From NCBI GenBank assembly GCA_008015325.1, contig SSFI01000009.1, positions 21,578 through 85,577 of the forward strand: a stretch of DNA of 64,000 nucleotides, read 5' to 3'. The DNA is from Rheinheimera sp. Its GTDB lineage: Bacteria > Pseudomonadota > Gammaproteobacteria > Enterobacterales > Alteromonadaceae. This document shows, one piece after another, positions 53,222 through 62,516 of this stretch. The notes beneath the pieces were generated by a model. The model searched no databases, had not been told where the DNA came from, and was given only the letters and a program-made list of their open reading frames with translations. Positions within the stretch are counted from its first letter, which is position 1, and each line of letters starts with the position of its first letter. The position numbers and the translations under genes are program-made.

Positions 53222-54061
53222 ATGTCCCAAGCCCCCTCGCCTAAAATCGCCCTCGTCACCGGCTGCTCCGGCGGTATTGGTCTGGCGTTAGCGCGTGAGC
53301 TGAAATCTCAGGGTTATCAGGTGTTTACCACAGCACGTCAGCCAGGTGATCTGGCCCGGTTGCAAGCCGAAGGTTTCGGCGTTTTTGCACTGGATGTGAA
53401 CGACCAGCAACAAATCGATGCCACCATCTTGCAGCTGAGCAGTCAGCAAGGCCGGCTGGATTTGCTGGTTAACAATGCCGGCTACGGCGCGATAGGCCCG
53501 GTGCTGGATATCAGTCCGGAGCGGCTGGCGCTGCAGTTTCAGACCAATGTCTTTTCGGTGGTGGCCATGACCAAAGCCGCCTTGCCGCTGCTGCAGCAAA
53601 GCCGGGGCACTGTACTGAATATCGGCAGTGTCAGTGCCAGTCTGGTCACGCCTTTTGCCGGCGTTTACTGCGCGTCCAAAGCGGCGCTGCATGCCATCAG
53701 CGAGGCGCTGCGGATGGAACTTGAACCACTTGGCGTGCAGGTGGTGCTGGCGGTGACCGGTGCGGTCGATACCGGTTTTGCCGACCGCGCCAGTCAGCTC
53801 GCCGAACAGGTGTTATCGGAAGACTCCAGCTGGTGGCCCTACCGCGATGGCGTGCGCCGCAGAGCCCGCGCTTCACAGGATTTCCCGACGCCGGCCAGTG
53901 AATATGCCAGCGCACTGGCCAAAGCGCTGCAAACCCCACAGCGTCAGCTGCATATCCGGGTTGGCCGCGGCAGCTGGTTATTGCCGTTACTCAAAGCAGT
54001 GCTGCCCGCCAGCCTGTTGCATCGCATCCTTAAACGCAAATTTGGTCTGCTGGCGCATTAA
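53222..54061 (+). CDS. Short-chain dehydrogenase/reductase
   Basis: From ATG 53222 (GGAG 6 bases before) the protein has 279 residues. It shows the SDR cofactor motif VTGCSGGIGLALARELK, Asn in LVNNAGYGAIG, catalytic Ser in NIGSVSASLVTPF and Tyr/Lys in GVYCASKAAL. The acidic or basic residue after the second strand (TTARQ) hints at NADPH use. The C-terminal part with a long helix is like classical SDRs acting on lipids or steroids; the substrate is unknown. Confidence 0.88.
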   Translation: MSQAPSPKIALVTGCSGGIGLALARELKSQGYQVFTTARQPGDLARLQAEGFGVFALDVNDQQQIDATILQLSSQQGRLDLLVNNAGYGAIGPVLDISPERLALQFQTNVFSVVAMTKAALPLLQQSRGTVLNIGSVSASLVTPFAGVYCASKAALHAISEALRMELEPLGVQVVLAVTGAVDTGFADRASQLAEQVLSEDSSWWPYRDGVRRRARASQDFPTPASEYASALAKALQTPQRQLHIRVGRGSWLLPLLKAVLPASLLHRILKRKFGLLAH

Positions 54062-54356
54062 GTGCGCCGCTTAAAACCACTACTTCGCCCGCGCGCAGGC
54101 CCAGCATTTCACCACAGCGCTGACCTTCGTCAGACGCCACAGAATATTTTTTTTCAGCCGACTTGTCCCAAACATTTCCACTGCTATGTTTGATGAGCAG
54201 CCACGCTGAAACCACGTGTTTGGCTTGGTTGCCACGGGGTTCGTAGCATGCTGCGAAATTCCGCCAGATTGTCTGATGCTGCTGTCTTGCACAGTGACTA
54301 CCTTGGTCAACAGGACGTTACATCTTCAGTTGTGTTTGCTCTGATACGGAGATCTT
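54062..54356. other. Gap between the dehydrogenase and PAS-MCP genes
   Basis: This 295-base stretch has no supported gene. The minus-strand ORFs in the track have unlikely composition and no ribosome sites. A promoter for the PAS-MCP gene should lie in its last 100 bases. Confidence 0.4.
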
Positions 54357-55655
54357 ATGTTTTTTTCCAAAAACAAAACGCCCGCGCCAGCCGCCCTGTT
54401 ATTTAACTCCAATCAGGCCCAGCTGGAAAACGAGCTCAACGCGATCCGCAGTAATATCGCCTTTATCAGCTTCAGCCCCGATGGCCACATTCTGGATGCC
54501 AATAAACTCTTCCTCGAAGCCGCCGGTTACAATTACACCGAAGTGGTCGGCCGGCATCACCGGATGTTTTGTAGCGAAGCCTATAGCAAAAGTGCGGATT
54601 ACTTGCAGTTCTGGCAGCAGTTGGCCACCGGTCAGCCCCAAACCGGCACCTTTCTGCGCCGACGCAAAGACGGTGCAGATCTGTACCTGCAGGCCAGTTA
54701 TTTCCCGGTGCCGGATGACAGCGGCAAAGTCAGCAAAGTGATTAAAATTGCCTGTGATGTGACGCGTGACCAGCAATTACTCAGGGATAAAAATGCCATT
54801 ATGAGCGCGCTGGATAAATCACTGGCAGTGATTGAATTCAGCCCGGAAGGCCAAATCCTGCACGCCAATCAGAACTTCCTCGATACTGTGCATTACCGTC
54901 TTGAGCAAATCTGCGGCCAGCATCACAAAATCTTTTGTTTCGATGATTTTTACCGGCAACACCCCGATTTCTGGCAAAAACTCGGCAGTGGCCAGCTGTT
55001 TTCCGGCCGCTTTGAACGCAAAGATGCGCATGGGCAACGGGTCTGGCTGGAAGCCACTTACAACCCCATTCGCGACGAACATGGCCGGGTGTATAAAGTA
55101 ATTAAGTTTGCCTCCGACATCAGCGCTCGCGTCAATGCCGCCCGGCAGGCGGTTGAAGTGGCAGCCGCCACCTCAGAAGAAACCTCGCAAATTACCGGCA
55201 ATGCCGTCAAAGTGCTGGGCGAAGCGGTTGCGACTTCGATGCAAATTGCCAGTCAGGTACAACAAGCCGCCAGCAACGGCGCGCAGTTGAGCTTACAGGC
55301 GAAAAATATTAGTGACATTGTCACCACCATCCGCGCTATTGCGGAACAAACCAATTTATTAGCCCTAAATGCGGCGATTGAAGCGGCACGGGCTGGCGAG
55401 TCTGGCCGCGGTTTTGCCGTGGTCGCGGACGAAGTGCGCAAACTCGCCGCCCGCACCAGCGAAGCCACCGCAGAAATTGCCAAAGTGGTACAGATTAACG
55501 CGGGCCTGATCCAGACGATTGACCAGCAACTCAGCGCCATCAGCGGTATCGCCGCCCATGGCCAGCATGCGGTGGAAGATGTGGCCGCCGGCATTAAAGA
55601 TGTCGGTCAGGGTGTGGCAAATTTTGTTGCTGTAGTGGAAAAACTCAAGCCATAA
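54357..55655 (+). CDS. Soluble PAS-PAS methyl-accepting chemotaxis protein
   Basis: The 432-residue protein has no membrane helix. Two PAS domains follow each other (about 30-150 and 153-272), each with the same [11 protein letters not shown]- or [12 protein letters not shown]-type segment, so they arose by duplication. The MCP signalling region comes next, with tip [50 protein letters not shown]. The His- and Cys-containing motif in both PAS domains suggests a bound cofactor such as haem or flavin. It is an Aer-like or cytoplasmic redox sensor that should join a CheA array. Confidence 0.9.
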   Translation: MFFSKNKTPAPAALLFNSNQAQLENELNAIRSNIAFISFSPDGHILDANKLFLEAAGYNYTEVVGRHHRMFCSEAYSKSADYLQFWQQLATGQPQTGTFLRRRKDGADLYLQASYFPVPDDSGKVSKVIKIACDVTRDQQLLRDKNAIMSALDKSLAVIEFSPEGQILHANQNFLDTVHYRLEQICGQHHKIFCFDDFYRQHPDFWQKLGSGQLFSGRFERKDAHGQRVWLEATYNPIRDEHGRVYKVIKFASDISARVNAARQAVEVAAATSEETSQITGNAVKVLGEAVATSMQIASQVQQAASNGAQLSLQAKNISDIVTTIRAIAEQTNLLALNAAIEAARAGESGRGFAVVADEVRKLAARTSEATAEIAKVVQINAGLIQTIDQQLSAISGIAAHGQHAVEDVAAGIKDVGQGVANFVAVVEKLKP

Positions 55656-55742
55656 AGCTTGTGGTACAAGAGCAAGAACGGTCAGGCGGCGATGTGATGA
55701 CTTTGATACAGTAAGGCCACTTGTTGCTGAAGGACCTTGCTG

Positions 55743-56618
55743 ATGTCAGAACCATTTTTAGCGCTGTTGCCCCGCTTACTCCAGCTGATTGAAAACGCCG
55801 ATGAACCACTGACGCTGACCGAACTCAGTGCCCGCAGCGGTTATTCAGTCTGGCATCTGCATCGGCAGTTCCGCTTGTATTGTGGCATGCCGCTGCAGAG
55901 TTATCAGCGGTTACTGAAGCTGCAACGCGCGGCCACCGCGCTGGCCTACCGGCAAACCCCGGTCACCGAACTGGCGCTGGAAGCCGGCTATCAGCATGCT
56001 GAAAGTTTCAGTCGGGCCTTTGCCCGCTGGTTGAGTCAGGCTCCTGCGCAGTTTCGCCAGCAGCCGGAATGGCAACATTGGGCACAGCAAACTGAGCAGC
56101 TGAATCAAATCGCCCTGACTGACACGACTAATCTGGATGGCGCTCTGCTGCGCTGTGAGCAACGCAGCAGCACCTTGCTGTTGCAATGGCTGCATCAGGG
56201 CCATCCGGCCAGCATCGGCAACAACATCCGGCGTTTTATCGAATTTCGCCGCCAGCACCAACTGCATCCGAGCCGGTTTGCCACTTTTAATCTGCTGTAT
56301 GACGACCCGCAGGACTGCGCAGCCGATGACTACCGTTTTGGTCTGGCGCTACAGCTCCGCACGCCACAGCCGGAATTGTTGCAGCAACCGGAGCTGAGTC
56401 TGGTGACAGTGCCGGCCGGTTGGTATGCCTGTTATGAGCACACCGGGCCTGATGCGCAGCTGGAACCTATTATCCGCGCCTTATACACCGAACTGCTGCC
56501 GGCGCGCGGCTGGCTGCCCGCTGATGTGCCTTTGTTGCTGGAACGGGTGCGTTTTTTCCCGGATGTGCCAGCGCATCAGGCCCATAGCCGGATTTGGCTC
56601 GCACTGCAGACCGACTGA
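55743..56618 (+). CDS. AraC-family regulator with GyrI-like effector domain
   Basis: From ATG 55743 (AAGGA 8 bases before) the protein has 291 residues. The N-terminal double helix-turn-helix reads LTELSARSGYSVWHLHRQFRLYCGMPLQSYQRLLKL and VTELALEAGYQHAESFSRAFARWLSQAPAQFR. The C-terminal half has the GyrI/Rob-like effector fold (SRFATFNLLYDDP, VPAGWYACYEHTGP, LLLERVRFFPDVPAHQAHSRIWLAL). Such proteins respond to small toxic or hydrophobic molecules. The target is unknown; no efflux gene is adjacent. The track TTG start is two codons earlier. Confidence 0.88.
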   Translation: MSEPFLALLPRLLQLIENADEPLTLTELSARSGYSVWHLHRQFRLYCGMPLQSYQRLLKLQRAATALAYRQTPVTELALEAGYQHAESFSRAFARWLSQAPAQFRQQPEWQHWAQQTEQLNQIALTDTTNLDGALLRCEQRSSTLLLQWLHQGHPASIGNNIRRFIEFRRQHQLHPSRFATFNLLYDDPQDCAADDYRFGLALQLRTPQPELLQQPELSLVTVPAGWYACYEHTGPDAQLEPIIRALYTELLPARGWLPADVPLLLERVRFFPDVPAHQAHSRIWLALQTD

Positions 56619-56707
56619 AGCTGTTGTTGATCAAGGTCAGCATTCAGTGTTAAACAACCGGCTACACTCATTGCAGTTTTAGCCTGTTCTTCAACACGGA
56701 TCTGACC

Positions 56708-57985
56708 ATGAAATACCCCAATGCCGCCGCTGCTCTCAATCTGATTGGCAATAACGAGTTCATCTGGAGCCACTCGATGGCTGCAACCCCCTACAGCATG
56801 CTAGACGCCCTGGCCCAGGTCGCCCGCGACAAACAGCAGCTGACCTTGCTGAGCCTGCATACCGAAAAAAGCGGCGCTTTGTGCGCGCCGGAACTGGCCG
56901 GCCATTTACGCCAACGGGTGTTTTTTGTCGGTGGCCCGACCCGCCCGGCGGTCAATTGTGGCCTCGCCGATTATGTGCCCTGTTTTTTATCAGAAATTCC
57001 GAAGTTATTCCGCAGCAAAGAACAACGCGTAGACACCGCCATTGTGCAGGTGTCCCCACCTGATAAACATGGCCTGTGCAGCCTCGGGGTATCGGTCGAA
57101 GCCACCCGCGCCGCGATGCAAAACGCCCGGCGTGTGATTGCACAAATCAACCCGCGCATGCCACGCACCCATGGCGACTCTTTTGTGCACTTACGGGACT
57201 TCACTGCATATGTTGAGCTGGAATCACAAATCCCTCTGCACCTGCCGGCCGAACAGGACCCGGTGACGCAGAAAATCGGCGCCAATGTCGCGAGTCTCAT
57301 TCGTGACGGTGACTGCCTGCAAATGGGCATAGGCGCAATTCCGGATGCGGCGCTGGCTTGCCTTGGCGACCGGCAAAACCTTGGCGTGCATACCGAAATG
57401 TTCTCTGACGGCGTGTTGCCGTTGCTGGAAAAAGGTGTGATCAACAACCGCAATAAGAAAAAACATCCGGGCAAAGTAGTCACTACTTTTGCCATGGGCA
57501 GTCAGGCGCTCTACGACTTTGTCGACGACAACCCGGAAGTGGTGTTTCTCGATGTGGCTTACACCAATGACACCGCAGTGATTAGGCAAAACCCGCAGGT
57601 GGTGTCGATCAACAGCGCTTTGCAGGTCGATTTGTCCGGCCAGATCTGTGCTGATTCCCTCGGCACTAGGATTTATTCCGGCGTGGGTGGTCAGATGGAT
57701 TTTGTCCGTGGCGCCGGTTTATCCGAAGGCGGCCGCGCCATTATCGCGCTGCCAAGTACCGCCGCCGGTGGTACTGTCTCGCGCATCAGCTCCTTGTTAA
57801 GTCCTGGCGCCGGCGTGGTCACTACCCGCGCCCATGCCCATTACATTGTCACCGAATATGGCGTGGCGAACTTACGCGCCAAAAGCCTGAACGAGCGCGC
57901 CAGAGCGTTGATCGATATCGCTGCGCCGCAATTTCGCGAACAGCTGGCTCGTCAGGCATTTGAAGACTGGGGTTTAATGATTTAA
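56708..57985 (+). CDS. Acetyl-CoA hydrolase/transferase family CoA-transferase
   Basis: The 425-residue protein belongs to the Cat1/AbfT group (4-hydroxybutyrate CoA-transferase and acetyl-CoA hydrolases). Visible motifs are FVGGPTRPAVNCGLADYVPCFLSEIPKLF, QVSPPDKHGLCSLGVSVE, LQMGIGAIPDAAL, the catalytic-type Glu in LGVHTEMFSDGVLPL, and IYSGVGGQMDFVRGAGLSEGGRAIIALPSTA. It probably moves CoA between acetate and another carboxylic acid; the second substrate is unknown. It lies alone, with a weak ACGGA before the start. Confidence 0.88.
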   Translation: MKYPNAAAALNLIGNNEFIWSHSMAATPYSMLDALAQVARDKQQLTLLSLHTEKSGALCAPELAGHLRQRVFFVGGPTRPAVNCGLADYVPCFLSEIPKLFRSKEQRVDTAIVQVSPPDKHGLCSLGVSVEATRAAMQNARRVIAQINPRMPRTHGDSFVHLRDFTAYVELESQIPLHLPAEQDPVTQKIGANVASLIRDGDCLQMGIGAIPDAALACLGDRQNLGVHTEMFSDGVLPLLEKGVINNRNKKKHPGKVVTTFAMGSQALYDFVDDNPEVVFLDVAYTNDTAVIRQNPQVVSINSALQVDLSGQICADSLGTRIYSGVGGQMDFVRGAGLSEGGRAIIALPSTAAGGTVSRISSLLSPGAGVVTTRAHAHYIVTEYGVANLRAKSLNERARALIDIAAPQFREQLARQAFEDWGLMI

Positions 57986-58136
57986 GTATCGGTGGACACG
58001 GGCTGGCAAGTATCACTTGCCGGCTCTTGCCCGCCACTAAACCTCTTGCGTTAACTCATGATTTCATTCATCTTTTATTAGTTGTCGTTGCCATAATTCA
58101 TTCGCTTTAATCGGTCGATTGCGAGGAACCAGCCAG

Positions 58137-59108
58137 ATGCCACAGACAGGTCGAAAATTTCTGCGTTTTTTGCTCTGTGGTCTGTCTTGCCTGCTGTTAA
58201 TCAGCTGTCAGCCGCAGCAACAAGTGCAGCTGCGGATTGGCACTAATCTGTGGCCTGGTTATGAGCCGCTGTATATCGCCCGGGATCGTCAGCTATTTCA
58301 GGACCTGGACGTGCAGCTGATTGAATATCGCGCTGCCGGTCAGGTGATCAATGGCCTGCGTAAAGGCAGCATCAATATGGCGGCGGTGACGCTGGATGAA
58401 GCGGTGCGTATTGCGGCCAGTGGTATTCCGGTGGAAGTGATCTGGCTGTTTAACATGTCCGACGGCGCCGATCAGTTACTGGCCCGCAGCGGTATCGACA
58501 GTATCGAGGCGCTGAAAGGCAAAAAGATCGGCGTCGAAACTAACGCCCTTGGCGCTTATTTACTGCACCGGTTTTTCAGCCTGCATCAGCTGCAAGCCAG
58601 CGAGTTTCAAATCATAGGGCTGGACTTGGCCGCGCACGCTCAGGCGATGGCCAACGCCGAAATCGACGCCGTGATGACCTTTGAACCGGAAAAAAGCAAA
58701 ATGCTGCGCCAGGGCGCCAAGGCGTTATTTACCAGCCGTGAAGTACCGGGCGAAGTGATGGACGTACTGATTGTGCGTAAAGATGGCCCTGATGTGCCTA
58801 CCGAAGCCCAGCTGCAACAATTTATCCGTCAGTATCACCAGTTGTTCAGCCAGATTGAGGCCGACTTACCCGCCTGGTACGACGCGTTAAATAAACGGAT
58901 GAAATTATCGCCGGCTGAACTGGCGCAAACCTACCGCGAGCTGCAGATCCCCTCTGTCGCGATACAGCGCACTATCCTTGGCAATAAAACGCGGCTGGCC
59001 GAGGTAATCAAAGGCTATGAAACCGTGTTGCTGCAAATTGGTATGATTGACAAACCCTGTGCCTGTAGCGCGCTGATTAATACCAAATATCTGGACACGC
59101 TGCCATGA
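58137..59108 (+). CDS. NMT1/SsuA-type substrate-binding lipoprotein, sensor partner
   Basis: From ATG 58137 (GAGGAA 9 bases before) the protein has 323 residues with a lipobox ending at Cys24 (LLISCQ). The mature part follows the NMT1/ThiY/SsuA fold: LRIGTNLWPGYEPLYIARDRQLFQDL, INMAAVTLDEAVRIAASGIPVEV and GKKIGVETNALGAYLLHRFF. No permease or ATPase gene accompanies it. Its last codons overlap the start of a membrane GGDEF-EAL protein by 4 bases, so it probably presents a small ligand to that protein. Confidence 0.85.
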   Translation: MPQTGRKFLRFLLCGLSCLLLISCQPQQQVQLRIGTNLWPGYEPLYIARDRQLFQDLDVQLIEYRAAGQVINGLRKGSINMAAVTLDEAVRIAASGIPVEVIWLFNMSDGADQLLARSGIDSIEALKGKKIGVETNALGAYLLHRFFSLHQLQASEFQIIGLDLAAHAQAMANAEIDAVMTFEPEKSKMLRQGAKALFTSREVPGEVMDVLIVRKDGPDVPTEAQLQQFIRQYHQLFSQIEADLPAWYDALNKRMKLSPAELAQTYRELQIPSVAIQRTILGNKTRLAEVIKGYETVLLQIGMIDKPCACSALINTKYLDTLP

Positions 59109-61501
59109 AGCTTTATATCAGCCTGCTGCCATTGCTGCTGACGCTGGTATTAACGGTGCTCGGTGTGACTTTGCTATACGCCGTGCACCAGCATCTGACG
59201 CGGCAACAGCTGATCAGCACGGAACAACATCACCTCAGCACGGGCTTGCTGGAACAGCACGCCTTGCTGCAGGGCTATCTGCTCAGAAACGACGTCGCAG
59301 CACTGAAAAACTGGGCTGCGCTGAAATCTGAAAGCCCAAATATAAAGAGCGTGCTGGTGGTGTCACCGGCCTGGAAAATCCTCGCCGCTCATCAGGTCGC
59401 ATGGGAAGACAGCCCGCTGGGGCAATACGACGCTGCGCTGCAGCGACAATTACAACAATTACCGGTGCAAAGTATGGTCAGCCCGCTGACACTGCCAGAG
59501 GCCAACCCGGATATGCTGCAGATGGCATTACCACTGCAGTTCAATAGTCAGCAGGGCTGGCTGATCATCCAATACGACATGACACCGGCGTTGCAGCGTG
59601 GCTTCAGTGTTACTTTGCAAAACATGCTGGTTTATCTTGTCAGTATGTTACTCAGTGGCATGCTGACCTACCTGCTGCTGCGCAATATTCTGCAAACACG
59701 GCTGCGCCGGCTGGAAACCGCCTTGCAACAATATTCCCGCGGTGACCACCAGACGCGCGCGCAGGTCGAAGACAACAACGAATTTGGCCGGCTGGAGCTG
59801 ATGCTGAATCAGACTTTCGACGCATTAGATCAACAACGCGAAATGCGTCGTCACAGTGAGCTGTTTAATCAGCTGGTGCTGAATAGCACCACAGATGGCA
59901 TCATCAGTGCCGATACCCGCGGCCATATTCTGCAGGTTAATCAATCTGCCTTAAAAATCTTTGGTTATCAGCACAGTGAGGAGCTGGCTGGTCAGGATTT
60001 AAATTTGCTGATCCCGGCACGGTACCGGGCCGGCCACCAACAACATATGGCCGAGGCGGCAGATAAACCTGAGAGCTCCAGCCACATACTGAACCGACTG
60101 CGTCAGGTCGAAGGCCTGCGCAAAGATGGTTCGCTGGTGCCGCTGGACATCACACTGACCAAAGCCGAGTTATTGGGTGAAACCATCTATATCGCCTTTT
60201 TAAAAGATAACACCGAACAGCGCCGCTACCAGCAGTCAATTGAAACTCTGGCGTTTAAAGACAACTTAACCGGCTGCGCCAACTTAAACGGCCTGAAGCG
60301 CCAGGCGGCGACGCGAGCGGATTTGCACTGGATGTATCTGCTGAATATCGACGGCATGTCCAACCTGAATCACAGCCTGGGTTTTGATATTGGTGATCAG
60401 CTGATCAAAACCAGCAGCCTGCTGCTCACGCAACACAAACCGGCAGAGGCGTTACTGGCGCGTCACGAAGGGACTGATTTTATTCTGTTGAGCCCGCAGC
60501 AACCGCAGCAAATGCTGGCGATTTTCCGCGAGTTGCAACAGCAGGACATCAAGTTAGAAGGTATTAACCACAAACTGAGTTTTTGTGTGGTGTATCAGCT
60601 GGTCAATCCGGCAATAGATTTCGACCGCCAGCTGCATGGTGCCGAGTTGATGATGCGCCAGGCCAAAGCCAATGGCCGCGCCAGCATGCTGCAGGTCGAA
60701 CCTGGCCTGATCCAGCAGTTGCAACAAAATGCCCTGCTCTGTCAGCGCCTGGAGCTGGCTATCCGCGAACAACAGTTGTTTTTCCACTTCCAGCCGAAGT
60801 TTTCGGCGCAAAGCCGCGAGCCGGTTTCTGCCGAAGCGCTGATCCGCTGGCAACCTGACGGCCAGCTGGTCTCGCCGGGCCTGTTTATTCCGCTCGCGGA
60901 ACAAAGCCACCTGATGCCGGAGCTGGACCGTTATGTCATTGCCAAAGCCTGCCAGCAAATCCGCCGCTGGCTGGATCAGGGGTATCAGGTGTTGCCGTTA
61001 TCAATTAACCTGTCGGCGCGCTATCTGACCGACGAGCAAACGATTAACTTTATTTTTCAGCAAGTAGGCGAATTTGATATCCCGGCGCATCTGCTGGAAA
61101 TTGAAGTCACCGAATACAGTCTGATCACGGACGAACAACATACCGCCGACAATATGTACCGCCTGCAAAAAGCCGGCATCACACTGGCGATTGATGATTA
61201 CGGCACCGGCCATTCTAATCTCGCGACGGTGCTGAGCCTGCCGGTGCAAAACTTAAAAATCGACCAGAGTTTTATCCGCAAAGGCATGAGCAGCAGCAAA
61301 GGCCGGGCTGTGCTGGAAAATATTCTGCAACTGGCAAAATCGCTGCAGGTCACCACCACGGCAGAAGGGGTCGAAACTGAAGAGCAACTGCAATATCTGC
61401 AGCGCTCCGGCTGTGAATTTATTCAGGGCTATCTGTTGTCGCGGCCATTGCCGCTCAATGACTATGAAGCTTTATTGCGCCGACAAAGCAGCATCAGTTA
61501 A
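59105..61501 (+). CDS. Membrane PAS-GGDEF(degenerate)-EAL protein
   Basis: The 798-residue protein has an N-terminal membrane helix (about 5-28), a periplasmic region (29-170), a second helix (about 174-196), a HAMP-type linker and a PAS domain (about 255-375). A GGDEF-like domain follows in which the active-site motif is HEGTDF, so cyclase activity is not expected. A complete EAL domain comes last, with Glu577 in AEALIRW, INLSARYL, EVTEYSL, IDDYGTGHSNLAT, NLKIDQSF, EGVET and QGYLLSRPLP. It should degrade c-di-GMP, controlled from the periplasm by the lipoprotein. Confidence 0.9.
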   Translation: MKLYISLLPLLLTLVLTVLGVTLLYAVHQHLTRQQLISTEQHHLSTGLLEQHALLQGYLLRNDVAALKNWAALKSESPNIKSVLVVSPAWKILAAHQVAWEDSPLGQYDAALQRQLQQLPVQSMVSPLTLPEANPDMLQMALPLQFNSQQGWLIIQYDMTPALQRGFSVTLQNMLVYLVSMLLSGMLTYLLLRNILQTRLRRLETALQQYSRGDHQTRAQVEDNNEFGRLELMLNQTFDALDQQREMRRHSELFNQLVLNSTTDGIISADTRGHILQVNQSALKIFGYQHSEELAGQDLNLLIPARYRAGHQQHMAEAADKPESSSHILNRLRQVEGLRKDGSLVPLDITLTKAELLGETIYIAFLKDNTEQRRYQQSIETLAFKDNLTGCANLNGLKRQAATRADLHWMYLLNIDGMSNLNHSLGFDIGDQLIKTSSLLLTQHKPAEALLARHEGTDFILLSPQQPQQMLAIFRELQQQDIKLEGINHKLSFCVVYQLVNPAIDFDRQLHGAELMMRQAKANGRASMLQVEPGLIQQLQQNALLCQRLELAIREQQLFFHFQPKFSAQSREPVSAEALIRWQPDGQLVSPGLFIPLAEQSHLMPELDRYVIAKACQQIRRWLDQGYQVLPLSINLSARYLTDEQTINFIFQQVGEFDIPAHLLEIEVTEYSLITDEQHTADNMYRLQKAGITLAIDDYGTGHSNLATVLSLPVQNLKIDQSFIRKGMSSSKGRAVLENILQLAKSLQVTTTAEGVETEEQLQYLQRSGCEFIQGYLLSRPLPLNDYEALLRRQSSIS

Positions 61502-62346
61502 AAGGCGGCGCTAAACGTTTGCTGCAGATAAGGCTGTAACTGCTGCCACTCTGATTCATTAAAATATTGCCGGTAACTGGCGACTAAACGTTGCTGCACC
61601 GCAGGCTGTGCCATCAGCTCGTTAAAATACTGCATCAGTTGCTGGCCATGCGTCTCGCGGTTACAGACGATAAAACCTTTCAGATGCAGCGGCAGCCCTT
61701 GCAAAGGTAAAGCAGTGTAAGCGGTGTTGTCTTGCTGAACCTGACGCAAATGATCAATCCGTACCGGATAATCGATGATCGCATCAATGCGCCCGCGTTT
61801 TAACATTTGCCAGAGTTTGAGACTCACATCCTGACCATGCACCAGATAAAACTGATTGGGTCTGGATTTAATCAGCTGGTCTGTCTCAGCCCCATAACTG
61901 CTGCCAGCGATAATCCCGATTTTGCGCCGCGCCGGATGACGCAACCAGTTTTGTAAATCAATCTGGTCCTGGCCTGACGATACTGTGCCCGAGGCCACAC
62001 TGGCCGGCGATGATTGACCTAAGGTGATAAGGCGCAGCGAAGGCGAAACGTTTAACGGCCTGGCGCTGTATAACCAACGCGCGGCACGTTCGGCGGTCTT
62101 CAGTTTGTTGATGGTGCAAAAGCCACTTTGTGCCAGTAATTCAAAACCACGCTGCATGCCGACATGAACGTATTTCACCTGCAGCTGCGGTGCACTCTCA
62201 AGCAATAATTGCCAGTGCTGCATCTGCGTGCTGTAGGATTTGGCGTTGCTGTCTGAGAACTCAGTGGTAATAGTGACTTCCTGCGCCCACAGTAGCGGGC
62301 AGCACAACAAACCAATGCTACTAAGCAAAACACGCCTGCAGTGCAT
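61498..62346 (-). CDS. Orphan substrate-binding-like periplasmic protein (TIGR02285-like)
   Basis: The 282-residue protein has a signal peptide (about 1-21, ending LLWAQEV) and the broad pattern of the SBP_bac_3-like orphans: VGMQRGFELLAQSGFCTINKLKTAERAARWLYSARPL and LKLWQMLKRGRIDAIIDYPVRIDHL. No transporter partner is nearby. Its stop overlaps that of the convergent EAL gene by 4 bases. A Fur-like palindrome lies just before the start, which may tie it to iron. Confidence 0.7.
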   Translation of the reverse strand: MHCRRVLLSSIGLLCCPLLWAQEVTITTEFSDSNAKSYSTQMQHWQLLLESAPQLQVKYVHVGMQRGFELLAQSGFCTINKLKTAERAARWLYSARPLNVSPSLRLITLGQSSPASVASGTVSSGQDQIDLQNWLRHPARRKIGIIAGSSYGAETDQLIKSRPNQFYLVHGQDVSLKLWQMLKRGRIDAIIDYPVRIDHLRQVQQDNTAYTALPLQGLPLHLKGFIVCNRETHGQQLMQYFNELMAQPAVQQRLVASYRQYFNESEWQQLQPYLQQTFSAAF

Positions 62347-62352
62347 AGCCTG

Positions 62353-62378
62353 CCCTCAATAAAAATAATTCTTATTGA
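62353..62378. promoter_or_regulatory. Palindrome and Fur-like box before the orphan binding protein
   Basis: CTCAATAA and TTATTGAG are perfect 8-base inverted copies 9 bases apart. The inner AATAAAAATAATTCTTATT (62358-62376) matches the Fur consensus at 13 of 19 positions. It lies 7 bases before the start codon of the minus-strand gene. Confidence 0.4.
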
Positions 62379-62516
62379 GTGTAACGACTCGGCTTCACAG
62401 GACAAGCTCATTTTGGGCAGAACTTTGCGACATTCCGTCGATCGCCTGACAAAAAGCGACCAACTGCCGCAATTTTGTCTATTTTCATGACATGGGTTGT
62501 TTAGGGGAACCCTACA

